Shown one piece after another: positions 31,996-43,712 of a DNA stretch of 64,000 nt. Under the pieces are notes generated by a model. It did not search any database. It had not been told where the DNA came from and was given only the letters and a program-made list of their open reading frames with translations. The DNA is from Nemertoderma westbladi. Taxonomy: Eukaryota; Xenacoelomorpha; Nemertodermatida; Nemertodermatidae. Each line of letters begins with the position of its first letter. The stretch's first letter is position 1. Position numbers and translations under genes: made by a program. The stretch covers positions 1 to 64,000 of the forward strand of contig JAUCBJ010003333.1 of assembly GCA_032718475.1 (NCBI GenBank), given 5' to 3'.

Positions 31996-34941
31996 CGCTT
32001 GCCAGTACTTGCAACTCCTGGTCTTATGGGTTCCGTCCCGATGTAATTGACATTGGAATCCTGGATTATAGCGTTTCCTGTATAGTCCTTCACGTATCGC
32101 GCTTAGGTTTATATGTACCGATTTAATGTTTTGGTTGTCTAGACTCGGCCTACTGGGTATATTGGGATTGTGTTTATTTTTGGTGTTATTTTCTTTCTGT
32201 CCCTGCCACGGTGTGGCCCTGCTACCAGCTAACTGTGGACTAGCAGTCCCCTGTACGGCCGCGTGTGGTAGTGACTGTCCGCATGACCTGTTCTCGTCCA
32301 AGGGGTTCGATGTTCTTGCTCCTATTGGGGTATATTGTCGATATTGTGATGGGGGAATGTCACCCTGTCCCCCCCCCCCCCCCAGCCGGTATGTTTGGTA
32401 CTGGGGTTGATGTTAATATATTGGGGCCCATACATCTATCTCCAATAACTCCCCCCTCCCCTGGATATATGTTATGTCCCTGTGTATTATAGTCATGCTG
32501 CTGTACCGATATAGGCCTACCTACCTCTCGCCTACCTACCGGTATGTACTCCGCGACTTCCGGGTTTAATCCCGTCGTTCGCGCTACCCTATCGCCTACT
32601 CTATCTCTCCCAGCATGGCCTATAATAGTATGTGCAGTAAGGCCTACAGTATGTCCTGCAGTCTGCATGTGCCCTTCCGAACCGAAGTTTATTCTTCGCG
32701 AATCTCGAATCTCCCCGCGACTACTGCACTCTCGATCGGCAGCTATATCCCGTCGGGAAGCTTCTCTTCGATCCCCTCTCCTGTTCTCGACTTTGTGTTG
32801 GTACGTCCTGTACCCCTCTCTTGGTGTGCGGTGCGTTTCTCCGGGGCGACGGCAATCTCCCGAAGTTCGACCCCACTGACTCCCCAACTCCATCTCTACT
32901 ATCGACGGTCCGCTATCCGTCCTCGCACTCGTATCGTTCGTGGCGACACTTCTTCTACTATCTTCTCCTCTTCTCTTTTTAGTGCAGTATTCCGGCTCGT
33001 GAGATCTCTCGTCGACCTCCCGGTTAAACTCCACTGTTCTTCTTCCCTCTTCTGATCGGGCTCAACGCTTCGTCTGCCCTCTCGCGACGTCAACGTGCCT
33101 CTCTGCTCGATCGCACGCCGCTGGGGATACTCGCAATCCCCCCATTACTCTCCATCGCCGGGTGTTGCGGTTTACCTAGCTCGGCCCGCGCATTATCCGC
33201 CGACGCCTGTGGGACACTCTCTGCCCCCCTCCTCTCGCTACTAATCTCTCGCGGTGGGGTGCCCGTAGCCCCCCCCCCCCCCCCCCACCCGCCACTTCTA
33301 ACTTCACTATCTCTTACTACACTTCTGCACCCTCTTGTCGGACATTCTCTACCCCCCTTCTCTCGCCACTAATCTTCCGTGATGGGGCTCCTGTAGCCCC
33401 CCCCCCCCCCCCCCCCCACTCGCCACATCTAACTTCACTATCTCTTACTTCACTTCTACACCCCTCTCTAGTCGACACACTATCTCTACTACGGCTGGGT
33501 CTATTCACCCCCGCCTCTCTCTCTACTACTGCGTGGCCTATCAGGCCCACCTCGGGTTGGCTCAACCCCGCTACCTCCTGCCTACCAACTACGTGGCCTA
33601 CCAGGCCGCCGTCGGGTTGGCTCAACCCCGCCACTTCCTGCCTACTAACTACGTGGCCTACCAGGCCGCCGTCTGCCGGGCTATACACGTCTGACACGCT
33701 CACATTAATAGCACCATTCCCAATATTATTTGTTAAATCAATTAAATCCCCTAAATCAATTAAATTATTAGAATTATTAGAATTTGAAACGGGATTATTA
33801 TTTAAATTAGAATTATTATTATTTTCAAAATTTAAATTATTATTCGAATTATTTGAATTATTCTGAATATTTGAATTAATATTATTATTTGAATTTAAAT
33901 TATTACCGGGTAAAATATTTCCTGTAATAAAGGGATTAGGGTTATCCTACTACGGTACTATTAATACCAACATTTCCTAACGTACTACTACTACCCCCCC
34001 CCCCCCCCGTACGGCTACTATGCGTACTGTACGTGTACCGCACGCTCTGTTCTCTTGCCTCACGCTCTTTGCGTTCACTCTCTTGCTCCTTCCTTCCCCT
34101 CAGTCGCCACTCTAATTCTTCCATTTTTAATTTATATGCCATGCGTTCATCTCTCTCGCACCCGTCTTTCTTTTGCGGAGGATGTAGCAGACTTATCGGT
34201 TGCGACGGACTCCCGCCGCCCCTCCGTCCTACTAACTTTCCCCCGCTTCCCGGGCTTCTCGCTGACCGACGAGACCGAATCCTCGGAGTTAACCTCGGAT
34301 TCGCCCTCGTGCGGTCCCTCCCAACCCACTAACTTAACTTCCCTGGCATCGACTAAGTATGGCCCTATGTACACTGCACCAGGCCCCATACCCCTACGTC
34401 CCATAGCCCAAACAGTTCGAAGGCAACCCCTCTCGCTCTCTCGCTGGCTAGTTCTCCCTGCCCAGAACGCACTAGGTAATCAAAGTATCTGTTCGACTCA
34501 CCTAGTCGCCTTTTCAACTTCACCTGGTCTATCTCGGCCCCTCCTCTAGCTTCTTTCAGTTGTTCCCGGGTCGCGGCGTAGGCTCGTCGGAGCCGGACGA
34601 CCCCGACGTCCTCGTCGCCGACATCTCCTCTCTCCCTCCGGGTCCGGCGTCGTACCGGCGGCTCCACCGTTGCCGTTCCGGTGGGCCGTCCGTCGCCCTC
34701 GGCCTGTGGCTGGCCGGCGACATCGGCACGTCGACCGCCACTCGTGTGTCGACTCGTCTCTCTCTCCTCCCGACTCGTCTCTCCCTTCTCGTTGTAGACG
34801 GCCCCCCTCCGTTTGGATTGCCGGATCGTCTGTAGTCGACGGATCCGGCGTCGCGGGTCGATACCGTCTCGCCGCGGCCTCGCGGATCGTTAGGTCGTCG
34901 TCCGGGGTCCGCGGCGGTGTCGTCTCTCTTTCTCGACTCAT
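31996..34941 (-). pseudogene. Gag of outer element, several frames
   Basis: Starts with ATG at 34939-34941 (MSRERETTPP). The same architecture as the inner Gag is spread over several frames: Arg-rich N-part, helical domain, short charged segment, Asn-rich stretch (about 33720-33930), a repeat with GGLVGHVVGRQEVAG, disordered Arg-rich region, then DENRSCGQSLPHAAVQG. The inner element's 270 or so capsid residues are missing at that last point. The frame breaks fall at poly(G) runs of 15-21 bases and at a local duplication of about 125 bp (33270-33430). The segment ends in KYWQALP, where the inner element is inserted. Confidence 0.7.
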
Positions 34942-35019
34942 GTTATCCTGGCAGTCCTGTCTTTTCTTTAGATTGGTGGCTGGCAGTCACAGTCTTGGGC
35001 AACTTTGGGATTTCGTTAC

Positions 35020-35550
35020 TGTGACGGGATCCGGGGATCCCGATTTACGCGTCCCCGCCGCTAGTGAAAAAGTTTGTTATAGTTGTCGTTCCGATTGTTA
35101 ATATAGATATGATGGCATAGTATAAAATGAGATAATATTGACAGATAGCACAGTTGATGTTTAGTTGAGGTTACCGGTAATAGTGATGGTAGCGGCAATG
35201 ACGGTAACGAAAGTCACTGCTCTGCCCTCTAACTGTACTGGGATAACTGAATGAAATGACACGGTTACCGGTAATATGTATTGCACCGTTGGCCGTATTG
35301 TGTCACTCAGTCGATGCCTTCCCCCCCATTGGCTAATATCCTACTTGTCACCCTTTGCCCCCCTCTGATGTGCTTCCCTTCGCCCTTGCTATTCTCTCTC
35401 TGTCAGGGGTGTAACCCCTGGCCCCTATTGTGCGTTTCTCCTTCCCACTTTATTGGGGTGACACGAGGTTGGGTAATCAACCTCGTGCTCCCAATATTGC
35501 TTAACGGCTCACTTTATGGGGTTTGGTGAGGCGGAATTGATTCGCTAACA
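35020..35550 (-). repeat. 5' LTR of outer element
   Basis: 531 bp, partner of 14648-15195, with AAATT directly outside at 35551-35555. Confidence 0.93.
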
Positions 35551-35555
35551 AAATT

Positions 35556-36955
35556 AATCCTGGTAGAGGCGTGTTGTTATTTAGAAACTCTACAGTCCAC
35601 TGAGCGACTGGACCTTCTCTCTGTCTGGTGGCTCATCGACAATAAATAGTTCTCCCGAATAATCACGTCCATTGTTGTCCCAAAACGGTCAACTAAGTTG
35701 GGATGGAACGTTTCTTGCCCGATGAAATCTTTCTCTACCAAATTTCATGAAAATCTGAGCAAGTTAAGTATTTTTGGAAGTTTGGCAAATTTTGGTCAAA
35801 ATTTTTTTCATTTTTTCATTTTTTTTTATTTTAGCCTCAGATTACTTCAAAATATACTATATAGGTACATTTTGATGTGCTGAATCCGAATATGCACGCC
35901 ATTTTCGATTTCGACGTTGTGTGTAGGTATGACAGACAAATAAAAAAAGTCCGTTAAATGACCGTCTTTTTGAAAGTCTGAGCTTTAGTTTAAGAACTTC
36001 CTAGGAATTATATTTTCTAAAACTGTGCTCAATTAAAGAACGTTTAGGGTAAGAAAAATGACAATGGCAACAATTTATATGAGTTGGCCCAACCCACCCA
36101 ATTTTACTCCAAACCGTCAAATTTTCACTGATTTTTAACGAAATTAACCAATTTTCACCACAAAATTACATATTTTATAAAAAATAAAACAACTTCCTAG
36201 GAATGATATTTTTTTAACTTTGGTCAATTATAGAACATGATAGTAGAACAAAATTGGCATATTCCAAAATTTTCAAGAGTTGCACGAACCTGGTCAATTT
36301 TGTGGTCAAATCTGGCTTACGTAGCCACAATTTGGCAATTCCCGGCTCTTAAACTCTTATAGTTTAAAAATCATACAAATTATAAATATATTGAGTATAG
36401 TAATTGTAAACGCATTAATTTCCACACGTAACAATGAAAATTTCATCGAATGCGGTCGTGTTGCACCAGAGTTACAGCGATTTTTATAAATGCACATCAT
36501 ATTAAAAATTTCATTATTGTTGTATTATTTGACCATTTTGAAATTCCCTCCATCAATCCATTTGAATATGGCAGTGATTTTTTATGCCCTTTTATTTGAC
36601 TTTTTGTCCTCCTTTTTTTACGAATTGTGCATAAAGACTTTTGTTGTCCTTTTAATGACTTTTGTTGTCCTTTTTTAATGACTTTTTATGTATGTATTTC
36701 TTCAAACTGTCAGACTGCTGATTTCTGGACTGTCAGACAGTTGATTTCAACATGCCTATGCCAAAATATTCAAAATTTGTTGATTTCTGGTCTGTCGGAC
36801 AGTTGGTTTCACTATGCCTGTGCCAAAACATTCCATGATTTATAGACTATGAGATAGAATTCCATATGCGCCTGTGGTAAAAGACTCTAAATTTAATAGT
36901 TTGTGGTTGTTGTCGATAATCGATTACCACATGACGTAGCAAAACACTCATTTTA
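35556..36955. other. AT-rich spacer with small duplications
   Basis: No gene seen. A block with AACTTCCTAGGAAT is repeated at about 35996 and 36190. A 62-bp or so tandem duplication lies at about 36710-36840 (GATTTCTGGNCTGTCNGACAG motif). Confidence 0.5.
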
Positions 36956-37475
36956 TAGCCAAAAACAATTACCAATTGATGGAAAGGAGCAGGTTAAGGC
37001 CGGATTTTCTAACCAAAACAATAAACAGCCGCTTTACCAAATCAGGGAAAGGAGCAGGTTACAGAGGCGGGATTTTCTAACCAAAACAATAAACGATCAT
37101 TTAACTAATTGAGGGAAAGGAGCAGGTTACAGAGACGGGATTTTCTAACCAAAACAATAAACGATAACATTACCAATTGAGAGAAAGGAGCAGGTTACAG
37201 AGGCGGGATTTTCTAACCAAAACAATAAACAGTCACTTTACCAAATCAGGGAAAGGAGCAGGTTACAGAGACGGGATTTTCTAACCAAAACAATAAACGA
37301 TAACATTACCAATTGAGAGAAAGGAGCAGGTTACAGAGGCGGGATTTCCTAACCAAAACAATAAACGATCTCTTAACTAATTGAAGGAAAGGAGCAGGTT
37401 ACAGAGGCGGGATTTTCTAACCAAAACAATAAACGATCATTTAACTAATTGAGGGAAAGGGGCAGGTTACAGAGG
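36956..37475. repeat. 68-bp minisatellite, about 7.5 copies
   Basis: AACCAAAACAATAAAC recurs every 68 bp at 37011, 37079, 37147, 37215, 37283, 37351 and 37419. Each unit continues with a variable 20-bp part and GGAAAGGAGCAGGTTACAGA. Spacing is exact and there is no unique spacer, so it is a tandem repeat. Confidence 0.95.
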
Positions 37476-40060
37476 CTGATAAATACTGCATATAATCAAA
37501 TTGTTTGGTCAAATAACAAGAGCAACCAATCATGGTAGACAATTTAGTCTCCCCCTTCCCTTGTCAAGGGGTTAACATATTAAATACAGTACATCCTTGC
37601 CCTATCGTGAACAAAGGCAATAAAAAGCATAGAGGATCGATAAGAACCATCGGCCTATTTCCTTTGTAAACTATTTTTGAACTCTAAACATTAATTATTA
37701 ACACATTTTACCGCCCGCAACGCATGAAGTGAAGAATATGTAGTCTTCGCGTATTCCTCTATTATAGAGTATACAGGTATAGGATGCATTACTGTTGAAA
37801 GCATTTGATGGTTGTGGGTTGTTTATTGAACATACCGTATTGTGTCTTTTTTTAGTACTGACTCGCTTGGAATACGTAAGCCTACTAATGATAAACGACG
37901 TATAGGCATCGTTATGGGTAGCACCTATGCGTAGGTCGCGTAGGACCTATGCGTAGGTCGCGGAGGACCTACGCGTAGGTCGCGTAGGACCTACGCGTAG
38001 TTATTGTTGAAACTCTGAAACTGGTGATATATGACCCAATGTTGCGAACTACGCGTAGCTACGCGTAGCTACGCGTAGGCCTACGCGTAGGTCGAAAAGA
38101 TTTACCCCACAGCTGGCTGTGTAGCAGTTACCGGTAGTGTTTGATTTTATATACCGGTCTGCCCCTCCACTGGAACGCCTGCTGCAGTACTGCAGTAGCG
38201 TACCACCGCCCGCACTTTCACAGGCCTTACTACGGTAGGCCTACCTGCCTACTATACATTTCACTTGTATTCTAGGCTTGTCTGCAGGTTATCAGGTTTG
38301 GTACGGCTGTATGCAGGCAGCAGGTATGGTCTGACGGTTGTTGTATAATTAAATTTAGGCCTATTTCTGTATTTCAGTATTTCATGTATTATTTGTTAAT
38401 TTTTAGTGAGCCTAATACTGTGATTGTACTAGGCCTAGCATTTTTGTTTTCTCATGTTCTTTCAGCAACCAATCCACATTCACCCATTTGGCTAATAACC
38501 TCAGGATTTTAGTAAACTCATGAGTCTGACTTCCCTCTGAAGCTCTGATCTACGTTCCACCTACCTACCTACTGCTTATTTTATACAATCTGCCTGCATT
38601 ATAGGCCTACTGCAGTTCTAAACTTCAAGTTCGAAAGTTGTAATCCTGTAATCCTTATATCAGTATTTCCGAGGATCCCTATGAGGCAGTGAGGTGAGGA
38701 TCACTTGCAGCTTATCCTAACGAATCGTCTCCTTCTGCATATACAGATATCCAGATATCAGGATATAGATGACTGCTGAGTCTTCAACGTTGACGACACA
38801 AACTGGCGGACTGGGTGCCAGCACGTTTGCGATAACATTATCGTATATCTCTGGACGGCCAAGGTCGAGAGAGGGTCGTACCGGAACTCTATCATCGCGA
38901 CATCCGGCCCTTAGCCTCGTTTCTCCGACGCAATGCTGAAAGATGCAAAAGTGCGCCTACTGGGCATGCTCGAATCCGGTGGGAAAACTACCGGTAGTTC
39001 CAATCGCATTGTACGTATACGTTAGCAGGACTTCGCTAAAAGCAAACATGCATGTGAAACGAAAGAGACTTCGTGGTATCGGTACGATTATAGCGCGTGG
39101 TTTATGGTACTTGCAACGTTTACCGGATGAAATCTTAGGCTCTAGAATCAGCGGTATGAAATACTGAAATACAAAGTGCAAAACTTTCGTGGGTCAACTG
39201 CGGTAGAGCAATTCAGTGCAACAGCAAGCGATGAGTTATTATCGGTTGCGTTCCGGAGCGAGTTGGGATCCCCAGTTTAAATTCGCGAGTGGTTCGGTGT
39301 TTATCAGTCGACCAAACACGCTTTGGTTCGTTGAGTTTTTAACTTTCATGTCTTCGTTTCATCCAAACCGCACCCGGGTAGGGATACCAAACCACCGCGT
39401 TATTTAATGCTTTTTAATTTTGTTATTGTCTATCGATTGACTTATATATAACCTGTGCCGATATTCAGTTACTGTGTTAACATTTATGACGTCGTATTGG
39501 TTTAAATGTATGCAGGTATGCCCATGTATTAATTATTTGTGGTCCTACTGTATATTGCCATGAGCAGAAATTATTTTATTAATTGAACAAATTAAATTCA
39601 CAATTTAGTATTGAATCTTTAATATATTATACTAAATAATAATAATATTAATTATATTATGTAAATATATTAATAGTATAAACAGCTATAGCTATATACC
39701 ATAAATATATTGTTATATTTCATAATTAAAATTTGTTTAATAAATTATTTTGCATTTTGTACAAATACTGATATATTTTTTAGCGTATTTACAAAAGCAA
39801 AGAATATAAAGGTGCTTTTGTGATAATTATGCAAATAAATTTTTTATTTTAATTCAAATACTTACAGTAATATTAACCAAGTATTTTGTTAAACAGTAAA
39901 ATTAAGTTTTCATTCTTTGATATATTTTTTTGGTGGTTTTAAATAAAATTTGAAATATTTTTGGTACTAAACAAGATCCCCAATGTCCCGTCAACATCTT
40001 GGGTAGACGAGAGGGACATTGGGGCTAATCTATAATAAGGAATTCTACCCCCCCCCCCTC
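37476..40060. other. Spacer with a palindromic CGCGTAGG cluster
   Basis: At 37917-38092 the motif CCTACGCGTAGG and variants (CTACGCGTAG) repeat about ten times. Otherwise there are only short ORFs on both strands (for example 38943-39181) without a recognisable motif. A hairpin with 12-bp arms (CCCCAATGTCCC and its complement) is at 39978-40024. Confidence 0.5.
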
Positions 40061-40075
40061 CTTACTTTCGGACTA

Positions 40076-41159
40076 CTACTACTAGGATCGGCATGCTGCA
40101 TTGCAGCTGCATTTTTATGAATGCTGTGCCGGCTTGTCAACAAAATTGCATCGCCACAACTCCCTATCACCCATGACATTTGCTAGATCATCCGCATCTT
40201 TAAGGCCAGTGTCCTTTAAGATGCGTCTCAAGAAAGTCATGGGCTGTCCACCATGCTTATTCACTCCATGAGGCTGCCAAAGTACAAGATTATGCACTGG
40301 CTGGTCCTCACGGCGAAAGCAATGTCCTGCAAAGCGGAGGCGATTTTGTTCTAGTGTCAAGCTTGGGGGAACCAATGAGACACCTCCAATGTTATATAGT
40401 GTCTGGTTGGAGATGTGTGCATTGTACTTGACACAATGAACCCGGCGTAGCATTCTTGTGAATGTGCCATCCAGAGATTTGGTGTCTTCAGCAGTTAGAG
40501 CCTAGCATGGACTCGCGTAGAGGAGTACTGGAACTACTGCTGCTCTAAATAATCGGACCTTGAGTTTCCGATTAATTCTCGGTGACTTCCAAATCCTGGA
40601 AAGCCTATTCAAGGCTGCCCATGCCTTTCCCTTACGTATTCGAAGGTCCTCACCTGACTTCCGGATCCATGATCCCAGGTAACAGAAGTCGTCCACATGC
40701 TCAAGCATACCATCCTCTGAGCTTATGCTCATCCGATCAGAGACTTGCTGAGGACTTTCAAAGTTAACTGTCAGAATTTTGGTCTTTCTGGAGTTAATAA
40801 AAAGACCAACACTAGAAGCAGCATGTTCCAATGAGCTGAGGAGCCTTTGGGCTCCCTCTAATGATTCTGAGAGTACTCCTAAGTCATCAGCAAAGTCCAC
40901 CAGTAGGTGGAGTTATCATCACCCCATCATCATTATAATGATCTGAGGACATGCGTAGAACATAGTCAACCACAATAATGAACAAGAATGGTGCAAGTGT
41001 GTCTCCTTGGAGGACGCCCCATAACACTTCAAATGGTTCTGTGTCACCATCAACAGTAGACACAAATGTTGTCGAACCATCGTATACTGATCTGATTGCT
41101 GCAATAATTTCATCAGGAATCCCATATAATGAAAGTATGCTGAACATACGTGAGCGAGA
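40076..41159 (-). mobile_element. 5'-truncated non-LTR retrotransposon (LINE), copy 1
   Basis: On minus, broken frames encode the C-terminal half of a LINE reverse transcriptase: GVLQGDTLAPFLF, then the catalytic FADD (DFADDLGVLSES), then a C-terminal domain with FAGHCFRRED and LVLWQPHG. The copy is flanked by a perfect 15-bp duplication CTTACTTTCGGACTA (40061-40075 and 41160-41174) and ends 3' in TAG repeats. It lacks about 50 bp that copy 2 (60465-61530) keeps near its RT centre. The C-terminal domain is of the RTE type; I do not assign a finer clade. Confidence 0.9.
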
Positions 41160-41642
41160 CTTACTTTCGGACTAACAATCACTCTTATATGAAAAGAACT
41201 TCACAGTCTACTCCAATATTAAAATTGTTTGCGAATTCGAATTGTTTGTGAAACATATATGTTTCATCATAATATGAATTTTTATCGTAGTTGTTAATGG
41301 AAGATGGCACAACCGAATTATATTTAGAATGTATAGGCCCTAGCCAGCAAACTTGTGGTGCTGTATGTTGGTACAGTACATTAATAGTTGTTATGGGTAA
41401 AATGAATTATTGCGGAATTTCAGAACAGTAATAATATTTATTAATAATGTTAATAACCTACTGCATTAGCTTTATGATGTTTAGGATGCATATTTGGTGT
41501 CCAGAATCGATAATGGATATACTCTGTGTTCCTATTAAAGTACTGATAATGTAATAATATATATGATTATTGCTTATTTGTTTTTTTTTAATAATATAAA
41601 TAAGGTATTAATTATTATAAAACAAAGAATCTTAATAATGAA

Positions 41643-41803
41643 TGGGAGCATCTTTTAGGCTCGTTAAGCCAAGGAATGCCTGTTCACCACCATTAAACCC
41701 TTCCACTCTGTTTCCCAAGTTGCCTTGGTTCCCATTTATCGCCCACTGAAGGATGAAAGCCCGGCTTAGGCTAGGGGTTAGGCTAGGGGCTAGGGGTTAG
41801 GCT
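41643..41803. mobile_element. SINE-like 161-bp insertion with 17-bp target duplication
   Basis: Direct repeats AGAATCTTAATAATGAA at 41626-41642 and 41804-41820 flank 161 bp that end in GGGGTTAGGCTA repeats, a simple-sequence tail typical of SINEs. No clear polymerase III boxes. A 5'-truncated LINE tail is the alternative. Confidence 0.6.
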
Positions 41804-42284
41804 AGAATCTTAATAATGAAATTATTAAGAGTTAATTAAGCCACCGCAAACTGACGTTACAAGGCGGGAAATTTGAGACTACTACTAAGACAAACACAGT
41901 AACATGGACTGGCAGAAATGAGTGTGGGCTATTCCTCCGTTTCTATACCGACCACACCCCCCCCCCCCCCCTTCTCTGTCTACCCCCATCCCTCCCCTAG
42001 CACCCGCACCCCTTGTTACAACATTAAACAATAATTCTAGGTATAAGTCCGTTTTATATTTAAAAAAATCCATGTTTTCATTAATTTATACGCTCAATAA
42101 TTCCGATATCGGAAGTATTTTATCACAAAGAAATATAATGTCGACGCACCGAAGCCATTACATTACGTCATAACAAAGATACAGCTAGCATAAAGTCAAT
42201 CAAATTGTTTTAGAAAAAAATTGTGGATATTTTGATAAGCACATTAAGACATTTAGAAGTGTTCAACTTGGGTTTTAATATTAA

Positions 42285-42460
42285 TCGGGGGGCAAAAGTC
42301 TGGGACAATTATCCGGGGAGCAATTGTCCAGGGGCAATTGTCCGGGGGGTAATAATTGTCCAGGGTAATTGTGCGCGGGGGGCAATTGTCCAGGGGGCAA
42401 TTGTCTGCGGGCAATTTCCGGGGGGTAATTTCATGGGGTCAATTGTCCTAGTTCCGTTAG
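42285..42460. repeat. Degenerate 15-20-bp repeat around CAATTGTCC
   Basis: GGGGGCAATTGTCCAGG-type units repeat about nine times, with CAATTG palindromes. Short G-runs before each unit give a strongly G-rich plus strand. No coding sense. Confidence 0.7.
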
Positions 42461-43572
42461 TGTCACACCTCCCCCTGATCTACGGGCTTACAGCAGGCAA
42501 GGGCGTCAACCAAAGTCTTACCTCCTCTGGCATGGGCGCTCTCAGGCTGTCGAGTCATTTCTTCCCAATAATTTTATCTCATTGATTCATAACTTCGGAT
42601 CTGCGCAGTTGTGTAAAAAAATTATACTAAAATACAAAATGTAGGACAACTAATTCTGGATTCAAATATTCTTTATTGATTTGTCGCAAATGACGTTCAA
42701 TGTAAAATTAATTATCTAATAACGTCGACCTTAGTCTAAGGCTACAATTAATTTTGAAAATATTTAATAATTATTATAAAAACGAAAAACACAATACATT
42801 CCAAATTTTACAAATATTAAATTATCAATAACAGCACAACCAATTAAATAATAATTATTAAAAAGTGAAACTGGGAAAGAGCAGTTTACTCTGCTAAAGG
42901 AATATATAAATGTTCATTATTTAAATATAAACCGCTCTGAGTTTGCAAAGAAAATAAAATGTTAATTATCTGCAGTTTAAATGAATAAATATCCACAGAA
43001 ATGCGTTGAGAGCATTAAAAGCATCGTAAAAGCGAAACTGTAGAGCGAAGCGTTATCGCTTTAGCAACAACGCTTTGTGTAAATGTGGTTGCAGAAATAT
43101 TTAAACAGCTGCGACAATGTTTGAGAAAAGCGAAAGATCAATAACAATAAACTATTAACAATACAACTACAATAAACTACCGGTATTAATTAATCGCTAA
43201 GAAATTGGAATATATTTTATACTAGGGAATTTATGAGAAAAGTATGAAAAGTATAAAATAGCCGTACTGATAAAATGGAACGATTTAGAGCGGAAAGTTA
43301 AACATTTCTCTCAACTCTGGGTTTTCAGAGCACTTTGAACGCACTCTCAACGCATTTGAAATGCGTTGTCGTTAAAGATCTAAAATGCTCTGAAAGTGCT
43401 TTGAAAGCCAAAGCAAAGCGTGTCGCTAAACCGGGTCTTAAAGTCTAGTTATTGGTATTAAAATATTAAATTATTATAACAAATTAATATATTTATATGT
43501 AATTGAATGTATTTAAAATAATAATTAAACCACCTGTATTCACTTAATTGTTAATATTTGTTAAAAAAATAA
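42461..43572. other. Spacer downstream of the apoptosome gene
   Basis: AT-rich. Inverted 14-bp arms AAATGCGTTGAGAG (42999-43012) and complement (43344-43357) enclose about 330 bp with repeated GCGAAAGCG or CGCTTT motifs; possibly the remnant of a foldback element. Confidence 0.4.
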
Positions 43573-43578
43573 TTTATT
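43573..43578 (-). terminator. Polyadenylation signal AATAAA
   Basis: AATAAA on the minus strand 135 bp past the stop codon of the WD40 exon (43713), a usual distance for a eukaryotic 3' untranslated region. Confidence 0.55.
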
Positions 43579-43712
43579 GCAAGTTGAGCTGTTTGAATTT
43601 GCATTTTGTTACAATGAGAAATAGTTATTCCAAGTAATTTACATTGGAAGTTAATATCTTCCGGCGAAAAATTTAGTATTAAATGTCAATAGGTATAATA
43701 ATAACATAATAA

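Larger units (their letters stand above)
14648..35550 (-). mobile_element. Outer BEL/Pao-like LTR element, internally deleted, split by the inner element
   Basis: The LTRs at 14648-15195 and 35020-35550 both start TGTGACGGG and end GCTAACA on plus. They are flanked by the same 5 bp, AAATT, at 14643-14647 and 35551-35555. A second element (18032-31990) is inserted in its gag; without it the element is about 6.9 kb. What remains of coding is Gag N-terminus, zinc knuckle and protease. The capsid region and almost all of RT, RNase H and integrase are gone, so the element is non-autonomous. Confidence 0.93.

Noticed and set aside
36956-37475. Regularly spaced 68-bp repeats as a CRISPR array
   Set aside because: Repeats are head to tail with only minor variation; there are no unique spacers and the context is eukaryotic.
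38943-39181. Overlapping 74-codon ORFs on both strands
   Set aside because: Neither shows a recognisable domain, and mutual overlap suggests chance.
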